A stretch of DNA of 64,000 bases, from positions 168,198,430 to 168,262,429 of the forward strand of contig JALIGW010000002.1 of the NCBI GenBank assembly GCA_023053685.1. Reading direction: 5' to 3'. The notes under the pieces are model-generated. The model was not told where the DNA came from, did no database searches, and saw only the letters and a program-made list of their open reading frames with translations. The DNA is from Diadophis punctatus similis. Lineage: Eukaryota > Chordata > Lepidosauria > Squamata > Dipsadidae. Made by a program: the position numbers and the translations under genes. Of the stretch, positions 12,286 to 23,717 are shown in pieces; position 1 is the stretch's first letter; every line of letters starts with the position of its first letter.

Positions 12286-12696
12286 CGGGGTGGGTTGCTT
12301 GTTCTTCGTGCTACCGGTGCGCTGCGTGCGCACTGCCATGTTTCGGCATGCGTGCGCTCGCTACGCGCGCCCCCTCATGCGATTTTGCTTCCTGCGCATG
12401 CACGGAAGCAAAATCTTGTGAGGGGACGTGCACGCACTATTTCGGTGCTTTTTTTGCTTCTACGCATGCACAGAAGCAAAAAAACACCGAAATCTCATAC
12501 GCACGCGCATCCCCTTGCGAGATTTTGCTTCCGCGCATGCGCAGGAAGCAAAATCACCCAAAAATTCCCCCCAAAAAGATGGCACCACGCGACAGACCGG
12601 TGAAGATGGCACCAGAGCTGTCGCGTGCAAATAGCGCCATCTGCTGGCCGCTACTGGTGCGGTAGAGTCGGCCGCACCGGTAGGAACCCACCACTG
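12286..12696. mobile_element. hAT-type MITE (family B), GC-rich palindrome
   Basis: It is bounded by a perfect 8-bp duplication GTGTGAGC (12278-12285, 12697-12704). The right end, GGTAGGAACCCACCACTG, pairs with the left end CGGGGTGGGTTGC. The interior contains inverted copies of a CTTCCGCGCATGCGCAGGAAG-like arm. Open frames across it on the plus strand arise from GC richness only. Confidence 0.9.
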
Positions 12697-12704
12697 GTGT
12701 GAGC

Positions 12705-13536
12705 ATGTATTACCACCATGCTGTCACTGTATTAACTAAATACAGATTCTCCAGAACCTGCACAGCTACAGCATAAGCCCAGGAAAAGGTTCTTTAAGCA
12801 GTTGCTGACAGATATAGTGATGATATCAGTGCTGGATTTGAAACATGTTTTCCCACAGATACATGCACTCACACACCTATATAGGGACAAATAAAAAGAG
12901 GGATAAGACATGCAGAGAAATTAACACACCCTATAGGAAGATTCAGACATGGGAATAGAGGAAGGAAGGAGACTCAGGTGCACACCTACAAACACATTCA
13001 CAGGAAAGAGATGAAGGAGAGGAGATTGAATCACAAAGATAAAAAGCATTTTCTAATAGGAAAAGAATTCCTCCTCTCCTGTAAGCTGTTAAGAAAAACA
13101 GTAATATTTAAATAAAGAGAAATAATCTACCATTGCTGAAAAATGACTGGAGAGGGTTGAGAAGCTCACCAATTGGCAAGTGTATTACAATCATCAGAGC
13201 CATTAGTGAGGAATAAAATTGCTCCTTCCAGCTGACGTACACTGAATGTTGTTAATGCCCTTGCAGGAAGGATAGTGCATGGTCAAAACATAACAAGAGT
13301 TGAAGGGTGTATCATATCAGATGCTCATCCAACAAACATACATGTTAAATGCAAGTTTAAAACAAGAAGGTCGGCTACCAGTTCTACTTTTATCAGATAC
13401 ATTTTTAAATTATCTTCTGCTTAACAATGTTGGAAATACTGTTGTGGAGAAGACAGAAAGAAACTAAAGATGCCCCTCACTGTGCTAGTGAGTAAGGCTA
13501 TTGAGAATGTCTGTTTGTATAAAGACAATCACATAC
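12705..13536. other. Intron 3 remainder
   Basis: Intronic sequence between the hAT MITE and exon 3. Nothing recognisable apart from simple A-rich runs. Confidence 0.5.
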
Positions 13537-13691
13537 CAAGAACAAACGCTGCCACATAATTAGATATTTGACCCATTCCAACAATAAGAAAGAGAAAAGA
13601 AAACATCTCCCAGCTTGTTGAGAAGACCTGGATAAAGCTAAAGGCAGTCTGGATCCCCATCGTTACAAACAGCACATTCTTCCGACCAAAT
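13537..13691 (-). CDS. SLC22A5: SLC22A5-like exon 3
   Basis: The 155-nt exon completes Arg166 and encodes [14 protein letters not shown], a TM3 segment and [20 protein letters not shown] completes the conserved MFS cytoplasmic loop. Gln180 and Gln207 are retained. The acceptor is CATTACAG and the donor GTATGT; it leaves in phase 1. The stretch FSTSWEMF is closer to human OCTN1 (SISWEMF) than to human OCTN2 (SKNFEMF), one reason for caution over the paralogue name. Confidence 0.96.
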
Positions 13692-14019
13692 CTGTAATGA
13701 GGTAAAAACAATAATAAAAGCAAATCAGACGGCTATTAAACAAGAGTTTATGAAAATAATGAACTAGCAGAGACCAGCTAATTAGCATCAGAAAGACACG
13801 CCAACTTTCAAACATATGAACAATGTTATACTTCAAATACATGAAGTCAGCAGTGGAATCTTCTTATGAAATTTCAATAAAGTTTTAAAGGAAGAAAGAT
13901 GATGATGAAGATTGTTCGTACAAGTTTAAATCCAATGCATACACAAAATACATGAGGAAACAACAGATGGTTGGATTTTAGCCCCTTAGAGCGACCAAAG
14001 GGGTAGGAAAAGGAAAAAT

Positions 14020-14215
14020 GTCATTTTTATTTATTTATTTAGTTTGTCAAACTTGTACGAGATAACAGATATAAGTATAAACATGGATATGAACACAGGA
14101 AATGGGTACGAATAAACGGGGACAGTAGGACAGGGACGGTGGGTATGCTGGTGCGCTTATGCACGCCCCTTAAATTCCTAGTGGCAGCCTCTTCACCCTG
14201 GAAACAGGTTACACT
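14020..14215 (-). mobile_element. LINE 3'-end fragment (CR1/L2-like, minus)
   Basis: TTTATTTATTTATTTAGTTT then GACAGGGACGGTGGGTATGC and TGGTGCGCTTATGCACGCCC match the longer fragment at 47853-48195 and the one at 20122-20275. It lies in intron 2. Confidence 0.6.
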
Positions 14216-14679
14216 CTGAGGTAAGGCTATTCTCCCTGCTTAATTGTTTGGAAAACAGAAGAAATATCAACATCTAGGGAGATTCTCAATCATCCAGGTC
14301 ATGATTGTCCCAAAAGCAGCTTCTTTAATGAAAAGCAAAACGTTCTCAAAGAATAAAGAAAAAAAAAGTGGAAAAAGCACCTTTGGCACAAGAAATACCA
14401 ACCTTTTCTTCAAGTCTTGTGTGGACTTTTGTGGACTAAATTACAAAACAGTACCAGATTTTAAAGATTTTTTAAAAAAGATTTTAATATTTTATTTTAT
14501 ACATACAGAATATTGTGAACTGCTGATGTAAATGGCATACCAATAATTATAAATGCATAAATGTTATCTAATTAAAGATAAATATATAGTGCTGGAAAAA
14601 AATGACATCCTGAAATGTGATCCTGAATGAGTTGTGCATGAAAATAATAAATACAGAGCTTATCATATATACTCTTTAC

Positions 14680-14783
14680 CTGTCTGAGAGCTGTCCAGAT
14701 ATAAAGGATCCCAACAGCACCCCCACGAACAATAAGGAGACAGTTAGTGGTGCTTTCCAGTCATTGTCACAAACAAGTTTCCA
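14680..14783 (-). CDS. SLC22A5: SLC22A5-like exon 2
   Basis: The 104-nt exon reads [16 protein letters not shown] then a TM2 segment ([14 protein letters not shown]) and QLSDR, the start of the SLC22 cytoplasmic signature. The acceptor is TTTTTTTCCCAG and the donor GTAAAG. It enters in phase 0 and leaves after two bases of the Arg codon. The length equals human OCTN exon 2. Residue 133 is Lys where mammalian OCTN1 and OCTN2 have Asn (WNLVC), a small departure near the end of the extracellular loop. Confidence 0.96.
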
Positions 14784-15104
14784 CTGGGAAAAAAAAAGAG
14801 GGTTAGCATTTTAACTTGTTTTAAAATATCCGTTTTTAACTTATTATAACATTTTCCCAATAACCATTCCATAATCTGTTACATTATAAAAAATGTTTAC
14901 AATTATTTATTATTTTGTCATATAAAAACAATTCTCTTAAATTCTTATCTGTTATGCATTTACAAAATAGAGAGAGCAATTATTCAAATAGTTAAACAAA
15001 TATTCATCAGAATTTGGGGTGGGGTGGGGAGACAAATCAACCATATATTGGTTATTCACACACGGCCTTGGCTTTTAACGTCTGGTTGCTTTAAAAATGT
15101 TTAG

Positions 15105-15450
15105 TATTATTTATTTTATTTATTATGGTGTTCTTATATGCCGCCCAACTCCCGAAGGACTCAGGGCGGCGTACAACAGAGAAAATACAAGACACCAATT
15201 CATAAAATCACATTAAAAAACAGATATAAAAATTAAAAACACAATATTTAAAAACATCCAATACTCATTCAACAACCATACATACTTGGGGGTGAGCTCG
15301 AGTGGATTAAGCTCTGCCCCCAGCCTGCAGGAAAAGCCATTCTTTTCCTGCAGGTATAGTAGGTATACTGGCCAAAATATTAGAGTAAAACAGCGTTGAT
15401 CGGCCCCATAAAAACTGCAACAACTACTACAGTGTGAAGTTTTTCCATTC
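15105..15450 (-). mobile_element. CR1 LINE 3'-end fragment (minus)
   Basis: TTATTTATTATGGTGTTCTT then GCCGCCCAACTCCCGAAGGA and CTCAGGGCGGCGTACAA form the complement of the CR1 3' end seen at 63830-63870. Upstream sequence is degraded. Confidence 0.7.
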
Positions 15451-16281
15451 ATCTTTACAGGCAGCTATTTGTCTACAGTACTCCATTCTACCACCTTCTC
15501 TCTTTTTTTCCATTTCTCCCCACTTCAGTCAACCAACACTCTGTAAACAATGAGCAAATTCAAACTTCATTAGGCTATATATTTCAGTCTCCCAGGATTG
15601 ACTGGTTTATTTGAGTTTTTATTTTTATTTTGGAGAGCCTCTAGTACAACTATAACTAGCTATTTTGACTACGTAAGGGCCAACATTTGGAAAAGCAACA
15701 CTACTACTTGTGTAGATGTCAGACACATAAATTTTATAGCCTGCTGGTCACTATGAATAAGTAGGAATTTTCCAAGTACACTTTGAAAACAAACACTAAA
15801 TGTTAATGCTAGGTTTCCTCATTGTTTCATAACAACATAAGGAGTTAATTGCTAGGCATAGTACACAAGCAGTGCTAATGATAGCAGAAATCAGTACTAC
15901 ATTTTGTCCCACAATTTCAAGCAGTTTCTAGTGGTTATTTTAAGTCAGGTTTTCAAATGCCCAGAAGAGCAAAAGCCTTTTATTATGTGTAGTTAAAACA
16001 GGTAGTTTTGCACAAGAACAGAAAATGAACCAGATGGCTAATTTTTGTGAACTGTCTATATTAAAATCACCTTTGAATGACATTTACTTGGCAGACACAG
16101 ATCAGATCAGTGCAAATAAACAAAGGGTCAAGAAAAATAAAAAAATAAAACATGAAATGCTGTAACCTGAGGCCAAATTTTTACAATACTATATGACATA
16201 TATAACTTATTTAATTTTGGATTTGCACATGGCGTGTATATAGCCAATTAATTCATAACCATGTTAATTAATGGCTTCATA

Positions 16282-17266
16282 CCGTATTTTTCGAAGTATA
16301 AGACGCATCTTAGTTTTGGGGGAGGAAAACAAGGAAAAAAGGCCTCTGCCTCCAAGCAATTTGCCAAACAGCAAACAGCACGGATGATATACACTGTTTC
16401 CTGTGTATTTTTGTGCATGTGTGCCTGACCCATAGAAATAGCAAAGAATTGGAGAAATGTACATTATGCCAGAAAGTTTTCTTAAATGTAGTCACACTAA
16501 CTCTTCCCAATTATTTAAATAGATCTACTCCAAGGTAACTAAACTCTAATACTAAACAGGACACTGTTATATTTCATACTATACTTGTACAGAGCTGTTA
16601 AAATTAATTAAAATTTCTGGAAGTATACATTATTCTCTATTATTTAAAAGAAGAAATACAATAGCACTGGGCCTCTTCAGAGCAAGCATTTATTTTAAAA
16701 AGCTTCTTTATTTTGTTAACTTGTCTAGATTTACAGGGGTCTCCTACCTTGGCAACTTTAAGACTTGTGGACTTCAACTCCCAGAATTCCACAGCCAGCA
16801 AAGCTAACAAAGCTGGCTGTTGAATTCTGGGAGTTGAAGTCCACAAGTCTTAAAGTTGCCAAGGTTGGAGACCCCTGGCTCTAGAACAATAATAAAGCAG
16901 TCTTTAAAAATAAGTCTAATAATTTGAACATTCTACAGACATTTATAGTTATTCACTTACCCCCTTCCATCCAGTTCAGCAAAAAATAAAAATCTGCGTG
17001 TCTCTCCCAGCTATTTGCCTCTTTGCAGTTAGTTTCACTTTCATTTTCCCACGTGGCAAACCTAATCAGCTGTAGATTGGGAAGTGCTAGTGACTTGCTT
17101 GCTTTACAGGCTCTTCCCTCTTTGCTGCAAACAGGTAAATTGCTGGAAGACAGAGGCCAAAGGGTGGGGGTGGCTGGGGCTACATTCAGTGTATAAGACA
17201 CACCCAAGTTTTCACCCTCTTTTTTTTGGGGGGGGGGAAAGGTGCGTCTTATACTCCAACCAACTG
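16282..17266 (+). mobile_element. TA-1 family DNA transposon, copy 2
   Basis: The left end CCGTATTTTTCGAAGTATAA follows TA (16280-16281); the right end CTTATACTCCAACCAACTG is followed by TA. The interior follows copy 1 (373-1353) closely: GGAAAAAAGGCCTCTGCCTC, AGAATTGGAGAAATGTACAT and GGCCAAAGGGTGGGGGTGGC. A 144-bp palindromic MITE sits inside it at 16734-16877. Confidence 0.75.
16734..16877. mobile_element. Palindromic hAT MITE (family C) inside TA-1 copy 2
   Basis: CAGGGGTCTCCTACCTTGGC at the left is the complement of the right end, and both arms carry GACTTCAACTCCCAGAATTC, so the element is one near-perfect hairpin. TCTAGA is repeated at both flanks but the 8-bp duplication is imperfect. 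The sister element at about 860-870 has no insertion (TTGTCTCGAACAAT). Confidence 0.85.
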
Positions 17267-17417
17267 TAATTTATTCAATAAAACAAAATTAAACAAACTG
17301 AAACTTGGCTTGATACAACATGTGAATTTAATCTATATTCCTAATGATTATAAACTGCAGTAGAAAAACTAGCTTTTCTAATGTCACAAATTATCTACCC
17401 GTGTTTCCCCGAAAACC

Positions 17418-17831
17418 CCTTGCATCCTGGACATAAGTTGCTTCAACTCCTACCCTCAAAACGTCGCTATAGAGCACTGCACACCAAGACAACTAGACAC
17501 AAGAACAGTTTTTTTCCGAACGCCATCACTCTGCTAAACAAATAATTCCCTCACCACTGTCAAACTATTCACTAGGCCGTATTACTATTACTATTAGTTT
17601 TTCTCATCATTCCTATCACCCATCTCCTCCCACTTATGACTGTATGACAGTAACTTGTTGCTTGTATCCTTACGATTTATATTAATATTGATTGTTTCCT
17701 GATTGCTTACTTGAACCCTATAACAACCATTCTTGACAAATGTATCTTTTCTTTTATGTACACTGGGAGCATATGCACCAAAGACAAATTCCTTGTGTGT
17801 CCAATCACACTTGGCCAATAAAGAATTCTAT
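17418..17831 (+). mobile_element. L3-like (snake CR1-L3) LINE 3' end, copy 1
   Basis: CTTGCATCCTGGACATAAGT, AGACAACTAGACACAAGAAC and CACACTTGGCCAATAAAGAA match the copies at 23718-25150 and 34951-35536. The 3' end AATAAAGAATTCTATC runs directly into a tetranucleotide microsatellite. Confidence 0.8.
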
Positions 17832-17992
<161 letters not shown>

Positions 17993-19477
17993 CTTTCTAT
18001 AAGACCCTGTCTTATATTTTTTTGAACCCTGAAATAAGCGCTTGGCCTTATTGCCATGCACTCAAAAGCCCGATTGGGCTTATTATCAGGGGATGTCTTA
18101 TTTTGGGGGGAAACAGGGTATTACCACATGAATAAAATGTAAATACTAAATATTCCAGAATGAAACAAGCAAAATGGGTCAAATTCTACATTGTTATTTG
18201 ATTAATTTCCTAGAACAGAAGGAAATAATAAATATTTGTCTGACAAGATTTTACAAATATCTTTCAAAACAGCAGAACTCCATCACTTTTATCATCCTGT
18301 GAACAGAAACAAGCTGACAGGGAACAATATTAAATACCACTAAAGTTATGTTTGCACAGTGAGATTCTACCACTACCATGCAAATGCAGAATGATACTAT
18401 GACAGAGAAATGTTGCTTGGACTGAATACAGCACTGTATAGCATATCAGCTCAGGCAAGAATTATTTTCATTCTCTAATGCTTTCCAAGATAGGTTACTG
18501 AAGTTCACTGTCCTAAGCTGCCCACCTCTTATAGTACTATATTTAATATTACTTTTTTAGACACATTACACAAGTTATAGGAGATTGTAATACAAGAAAA
18601 CTTAGCCAATAGTTCTCAAACCTTCCATTACTAAATACTGTACTAGAATACTACTGGTGTTCTGAAGGGACTTGAAGACCTGGCTCTTTCCCTGACATTT
18701 TACAAGGGTGAGTGAAGTGGTACCCCTTGGATAATCTGTTTGTATTTTTTTCTGTTCCTATCCAATTTCTGTCATCTTTGCTATCTATTACTTTTTCTTT
18801 ATTTGTTGTAATTGTTTAAAAATGTTTTTTTTGTGAACTGCCTAGACATGGTGGGAGTTGGATGGTACACAAATTTAATAAATAAACTAACAATTCAAAA
18901 GGGCTTAGATGACACAAAGGTGTATGCAGAACAGTCAGCCCATCAATCAATTTTACTGCGGTCTCTCAGGGCCAATCAGCACACAAGATTGATCTTCTCA
19001 GTCAGGAATTCAATGATGACAGAGAAGGAAGAGGACACTGAACGGTTGAGATCACATTTAACATAGTATGCAATGGCATGACACCAAAATGTGAGGCAGA
19101 TTACTCAGCATGTGATATTCACTTAGCCTAGCAAATATTTGGGGATTATATTTATAACCTCCAACCACATTCAAATGAAGTAAAATATATCCAAGAATAT
19201 TTGGTGACAGAAAAAGTGTGTTTAATTTTCCTTTTTAAAGAACCTTTTAAAAATACCAATAAGGTGATATTTTTTATTCAAATTTTTTATTCAAATGTAA
19301 TATTTGATTCCCCCCACTCCAAAAAAAAAAAAAAATCCCCACTAGAGAAAATTACTCTCTATGGACTCACTTGGATTTTGGAGAACTATTTTTGACTTCC
19401 TTGCTTTTGACAATGCATATGAAAATGGGCTGAAACATGTTCATCTGTGGGTCAGTTAATAATACAATCTACTAGAA

Positions 19478-20014
19478 CAGTGGTGGCGAACCTTTTTCGG
19501 CTCGCGTGCCAAAAAAGGGGGGGGCGCTCGTGCGCGCTCGCGTGCCCACACCCATTCCCTCCCCCCACACACATGCGCACAACACCCCCCCATGCTGCCC
19601 CCCCACGCATGCGCACACACCCCCACCCCCGCGAAAAGGCTTACCGGAGCCTGGGACGACGAAACCGGCAAATCGGAAGTGCGAAAAAACGCACTTCCGG
19701 TTTGCCGGTATGCTGTTTTTTGCACTCCGGAGGGTTCAGGGAAGCTCCCTGAAGCTCCGGAATGCAAAAAACTACAAAACGGACAAACCGGAAGTGCGGA
19801 AAAGTGCACTTCCGGTTTGTCCGTTTTGTAGTTTTTTGCATTCCGGAGCTTCAGGGAGCTTCCCCGAACCCTCCGGAGTGCAAAAAACAGCACACCGGCA
19901 AACCGGAAGTGCGTTTTTCCGCACTTCCGGTTTGCCGGTGGGAACCCTCGCGTGCCGGCTTCTATGGCTCCGCGTGCCACCTCTGGCACGCGTGCCATAG
20001 GTTCGCCACCACGG
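19478..20014. mobile_element. hAT-type MITE (family A) with multi-level internal palindromes
   Basis: A perfect 8-bp duplication TACTAGAA (19470-19477, 20015-20022) bounds CAGTGGTGGCGAACC and GGTTCGCCACCAC ends. The interior repeats a unit with CACTTCCGGTTTGCCGG and TTTTTTGCACTCCGGAG several times in alternating orientation, giving stacked hairpins. Long open frames on both strands follow from this symmetry and are not genes. Confidence 0.92.
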
Positions 20015-20121
20015 TACTAGAACATTGCTTCTGCAATGAAAAAATGCATTTAAAATAAAATTCACCTTTTGGAACTGAAGATGAAACAAATTTGTTTGAT
20101 TATGGAAAATCTGTTCATCCT

Positions 20122-20275
20122 GCTTATTTTTATTTATTTTACTTTATTTATTTTTGTCAAGCATATATAAGATAATAGATATAAGTATAAACATGTTTAT
20201 GAATACATGAAATGGATACCAATAAATGGGGGACATTAGGACAGGGACAGTAGGCACGATGGTGCACTTATTTAT
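20122..20275 (-). mobile_element. LINE 3'-end fragment (CR1/L2-like, minus)
   Basis: TTATTTTACTTTATTTATTT then GGGACATTAGGACAGGGACA and GTAGGCACGATGGTGC match 47853-48195. Confidence 0.6.
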
Positions 20276-20929
20276 TTATCAAATAATTTGTTATCAAATT
20301 TATCAAATTTAATCAAATTTATATAGCTGCCCAAACAAATATATGTATCACTTAATCTTTACATCAGAAATGGGCTGTATCTGTATGTCACCCTCCTTTT
20401 AATGTTCAAGTCCCATCAGCCTTAGCTAGAATGCTAATTGGGAAGACAGAAGATACCAAAACTCGTAAGTAGTCCAGACAAAGAAAGGAGACTTGAAAAT
20501 GGTTAAGACTATCAGTTTTTCTCTTCTCATCCCAAAAACAGCTGTTGAAAAGCAGCTGCAGAGGTTTTCAACTTTTCTCCCTTTCTTACCGTTTTATGTA
20601 GAGCTGTGGGATTTTGGTTATAAAGCTTTTAAATAGTATTTTTCATCTGTTTTCAGGAATTATGAACTGCAGAATGATTATAAACTGCTTTCAAACACTT
20701 TTGGAGCAAACTGAGAAATGAAAACAGTGGTCAACTGGAGATGCCTGCTAAAATTTTAGTATTCAACATTATTTTTCTTGTTTATCAAACAGCTTCAAAG
20801 AATCTCATAACATTTTTGAGTGAATAACAGATATAAATGTGTCGGCTGCTCTAGGTTAAGAACTGTCAGGTTCATGTGGAAAATGCAGATTGTACACATG
20901 CTGGTCTATGACCGAATAAAGGTGTGTAG

Positions 20930-20948
20930 GTGTGTGTGTGTGTGTGTA
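20930..20948 (+). repeat. GT microsatellite
   Basis: Short GT run. Confidence 0.8.
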
Positions 20949-21113
20949 GATTGTCAAGCCTGAATTTGATCGGGGTGTGGGATAGTTTGTATTCTTGGGC
21001 ATTCTGGCATGAATTCAGTTTGACAGAGTTTGGACCTGGAGGGGGGATGGAGCCTTCAGTCAAAACATCATTCCTAGCTGATGAGTCAACCACATTCCAA
21101 TGTCTGGCTGACA

Positions 21114-21204
21114 GGAGGAGGAGGAGGAGGAGGAGGAGGAGGAGGAGGAGGAGGAGGAGGAGGAGGAGGAGGAGGAGGAGGAGGAGGAGGAAGAGGAGGA
21201 GGAG
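21114..21204 (+). repeat. GAG trinucleotide microsatellite, about 90 bp
   Basis: About 30 GAG/GGA units with one A interruption. The frames it creates (poly-Arg, poly-Gly, poly-Leu) have no support as genes. Confidence 0.97.
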
Positions 21205-22356
21205 AGATTTTGCTGAGCAACCAGCTCCCATCTTGTTTGGACAATGTGACAGTTGTTTTGGGAACTTGAGAAACTGAAATTTATATTGGAGTGAAAAGCC
21301 CGGGAACTTTAGTACTGGCTTTTCACCAGCAACGCCAAGATGATGTATCTAAAATAAATTTGTTCTTTGAGGAAAAGCCATGCCTCGGAGTTCGATTTGT
21401 GATGGGTGCATTACTTGGAGCCTGACATTAAGCCAGTACTTGACATAGAGTGTACTAACACCACAAACCAATGATTTCAGTGTTAAATACGATTGAACTT
21501 AATTGGACACTCTTACAAGCATGCTCATAGGAAAGCTAAAATATGGACATGCTATCTGTCTTATTGGGTCAGTATTACATCCACTGTGTTTTATTTGATG
21601 TTCAACAAGTTGACATTTTTAAATTAACTGAATGAATGAGTATTATCTAATATGAGTACATCATGTATACTTTTGAAGTTATCAGGAACTTGACAGAACA
21701 CTTATTTGATCAAAATCAAAGATATGATGGCCACCCAAGCTGAAAAATTAATAGTTCCATGATTGACATTCAATTTAAAACAAACGATAGTCTTTTAGTT
21801 TTCAACAAATCTTCAGAATGTTTCAGTTTATTAACTGTTAGTTATAATTCTAACTACAGAAGGGAAAACTTTCCATGGGGGTAATGAACATCATTTGTTT
21901 ACTGTTATTAGTAAAACAGTGGGATGCATCACATGTACCCTATACTGGAAAGTTGTAGGAATCACAATGTACATCAGTGCTCTAACCTGCAGAGGCACTT
22001 ATGATTAATGATCCTGCAGTCCTGGCATAAAAAGAGTACAGTCCTGAGTTGAGCACTGTCTCAGGACTGCGGATTTCTTACGAAGATAAATTATTACAAA
22101 CAGCAAACAAAGACAAAATCCAAATCTGTTCAAATGGATACCAGAAATAATTGCAGCTGCTTCTCAATAAATATAGTTAACTTTTAAAACTATATTTTCT
22201 ATCTACCCACTGTCTGGAATTTTCTGAGATGATTAAAAAGAAATTAAACATCAGAAAAGATAAAACAAACATAACAAACAAAAATCTGGTTGAATATGTT
22301 AATAAGCAAGACTGGTCAAAGAAATGAAATAAATATAAAAGTCTTAATCCTGTTAC

Positions 22357-22403
22357 AGGTAGTTGTCAACTTACAACAGTTCATTTAATGACTGTTCAAA
22401 GTT
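22357..22403 (+). mobile_element. TA-2 family end fragment
   Basis: CAGGTAGTTGTCAACTTACA and GTTCATTTAATGACTGTTCA match TA-2 termini joined with the interior deleted. Confidence 0.5.
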
Positions 22404-22739
22404 ATTTTTATTGATTTATTGTAGCTTTTATCTTACTTTTAAGTTAATATAAAACCTGTCTGAATATCGTTGCTTTAGTATGAATCTATAAAATGCACTG
22501 CAATATGCTATTAGTGGGAAAACGACCAGTATATTTTAATAATCCAGCTAGACTCAGCGTCTCCACAGGGTAAGAGCTAATAAGATGGGCTAGAGAAATC
22601 ATAGGTTAATTGGAATCAACAGAAACATTTGGGACAGGAAGATGAAAATCAAAAGGCCAGAATCAAAATAATAGTCAGAGGCAGTTTACAAGGACAAATC
22701 ATTATTACTGTACTCACACAACAAACAGTTCAGAGTGAG

Positions 22740-23135
22740 AAGTTTGCTTCTAAGGAAAGGAAAGGAAATTTCTCCTTAGTTCTAAGTTGCTTCTCTCTTT
22801 GTTTAGTTTCCACCCATTGCCTCTTGTTCTACCCTCAGGTGCTTTGGAGAATAGATAGCTTGACTCCCTCTTCTTTGTGGCAACTTTTCATTAAACTAGA
22901 CATACCCGGTTCCTGTAACCGTTCTTCATATGTTTTAGTTTCCAGTCTCCTAATCATCTTTGTTGCTCTTCTCTGCACTCTTTCTAGAGTCCCAACATCT
23001 TTTTTATACAGTGGCAACCAAAACTGGATGCAGTATTCCAAGTGTGGCCTTACCCAGGCATTAGAAAGTGGTATTAACACTTCACGTGATCTTGATTCTA
23101 TCCCTCTGTTTATGCAGCCTAGAACTGTGGTTAAG
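22740..23135 (-). mobile_element. CR1 LINE fragment, end of ORF2 (minus)
   Basis: The minus strand reads VRPHLEYCIQFWLPLYKKDV then GTLERVQRRATKMIRRLE and KTYEERLQEPG, the C-terminal part of CR1 reverse transcriptase. The frame is broken on both sides. Confidence 0.85.
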
Positions 23136-23280
23136 TGAACAGTGGTTTAGAACAGTGTGTAAACCTGATATTCTGTTTGATACATAACTCATCCCAAAAA
23201 AGGAGGCATTTCCAAATAAATGCTAGAAAATATAGCATGGAGATTTAAGAAACGGAATGCAATTTACACCAAACTTACCG

Positions 23281-23281
<1 letters not shown>

Positions 23282-23344
<63 letters not shown>

Positions 23345-23358
23345 TTGTATATGTATAT
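23282..23358 (+). repeat. TATATG hexamer microsatellite
   Basis: About 12 TATATG units with one TATTTG. The Val-Tyr repeat frame is not a gene. Confidence 0.95.
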
Positions 23359-23717
23359 AATCCTCCTGAATATATTTTCTCTGGTAATGAAGCAGTTCTA
23401 TTTTATACATTTATAGTGTTTTCGTACTGTACTTTACCAGTAAGTTCCCTGGATGGCCTTCAAAGTGCATCTAGTCACTATATAATATCTGAATAGAAGA
23501 CCAGCAAAAATAGGAAACCTAAAAAGGATTAAATCATATTTTTAAAAACTTTTAAATCATTTTTTTTAAAGTTGCTCTTGAACACACCAGAATTGAAAAG
23601 AACGTCAGCACTGAAAAAGACCACTTATTAGGCAGCCATCCGTATCATTCTATAAGAGATGAATAAACTTATTTAAATATGATCTTAAGAGCCAGATAAA
23701 TATATTGAGGTGTGGGG

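Noticed and set aside
12175..12665. Overlapping 140-codon plus-strand frames
   Set aside because: They cover a family B hAT MITE with 8-bp duplications; composition effect only.
19456..20058. Several long open frames on both strands
   Set aside because: They lie inside a palindromic hAT MITE; GC-rich inverted repeats keep mirror frames open. No family match.
20872..21277. Open frames with poly-Leu, poly-Arg or poly-Gly
   Set aside because: Made by the GAG microsatellite.
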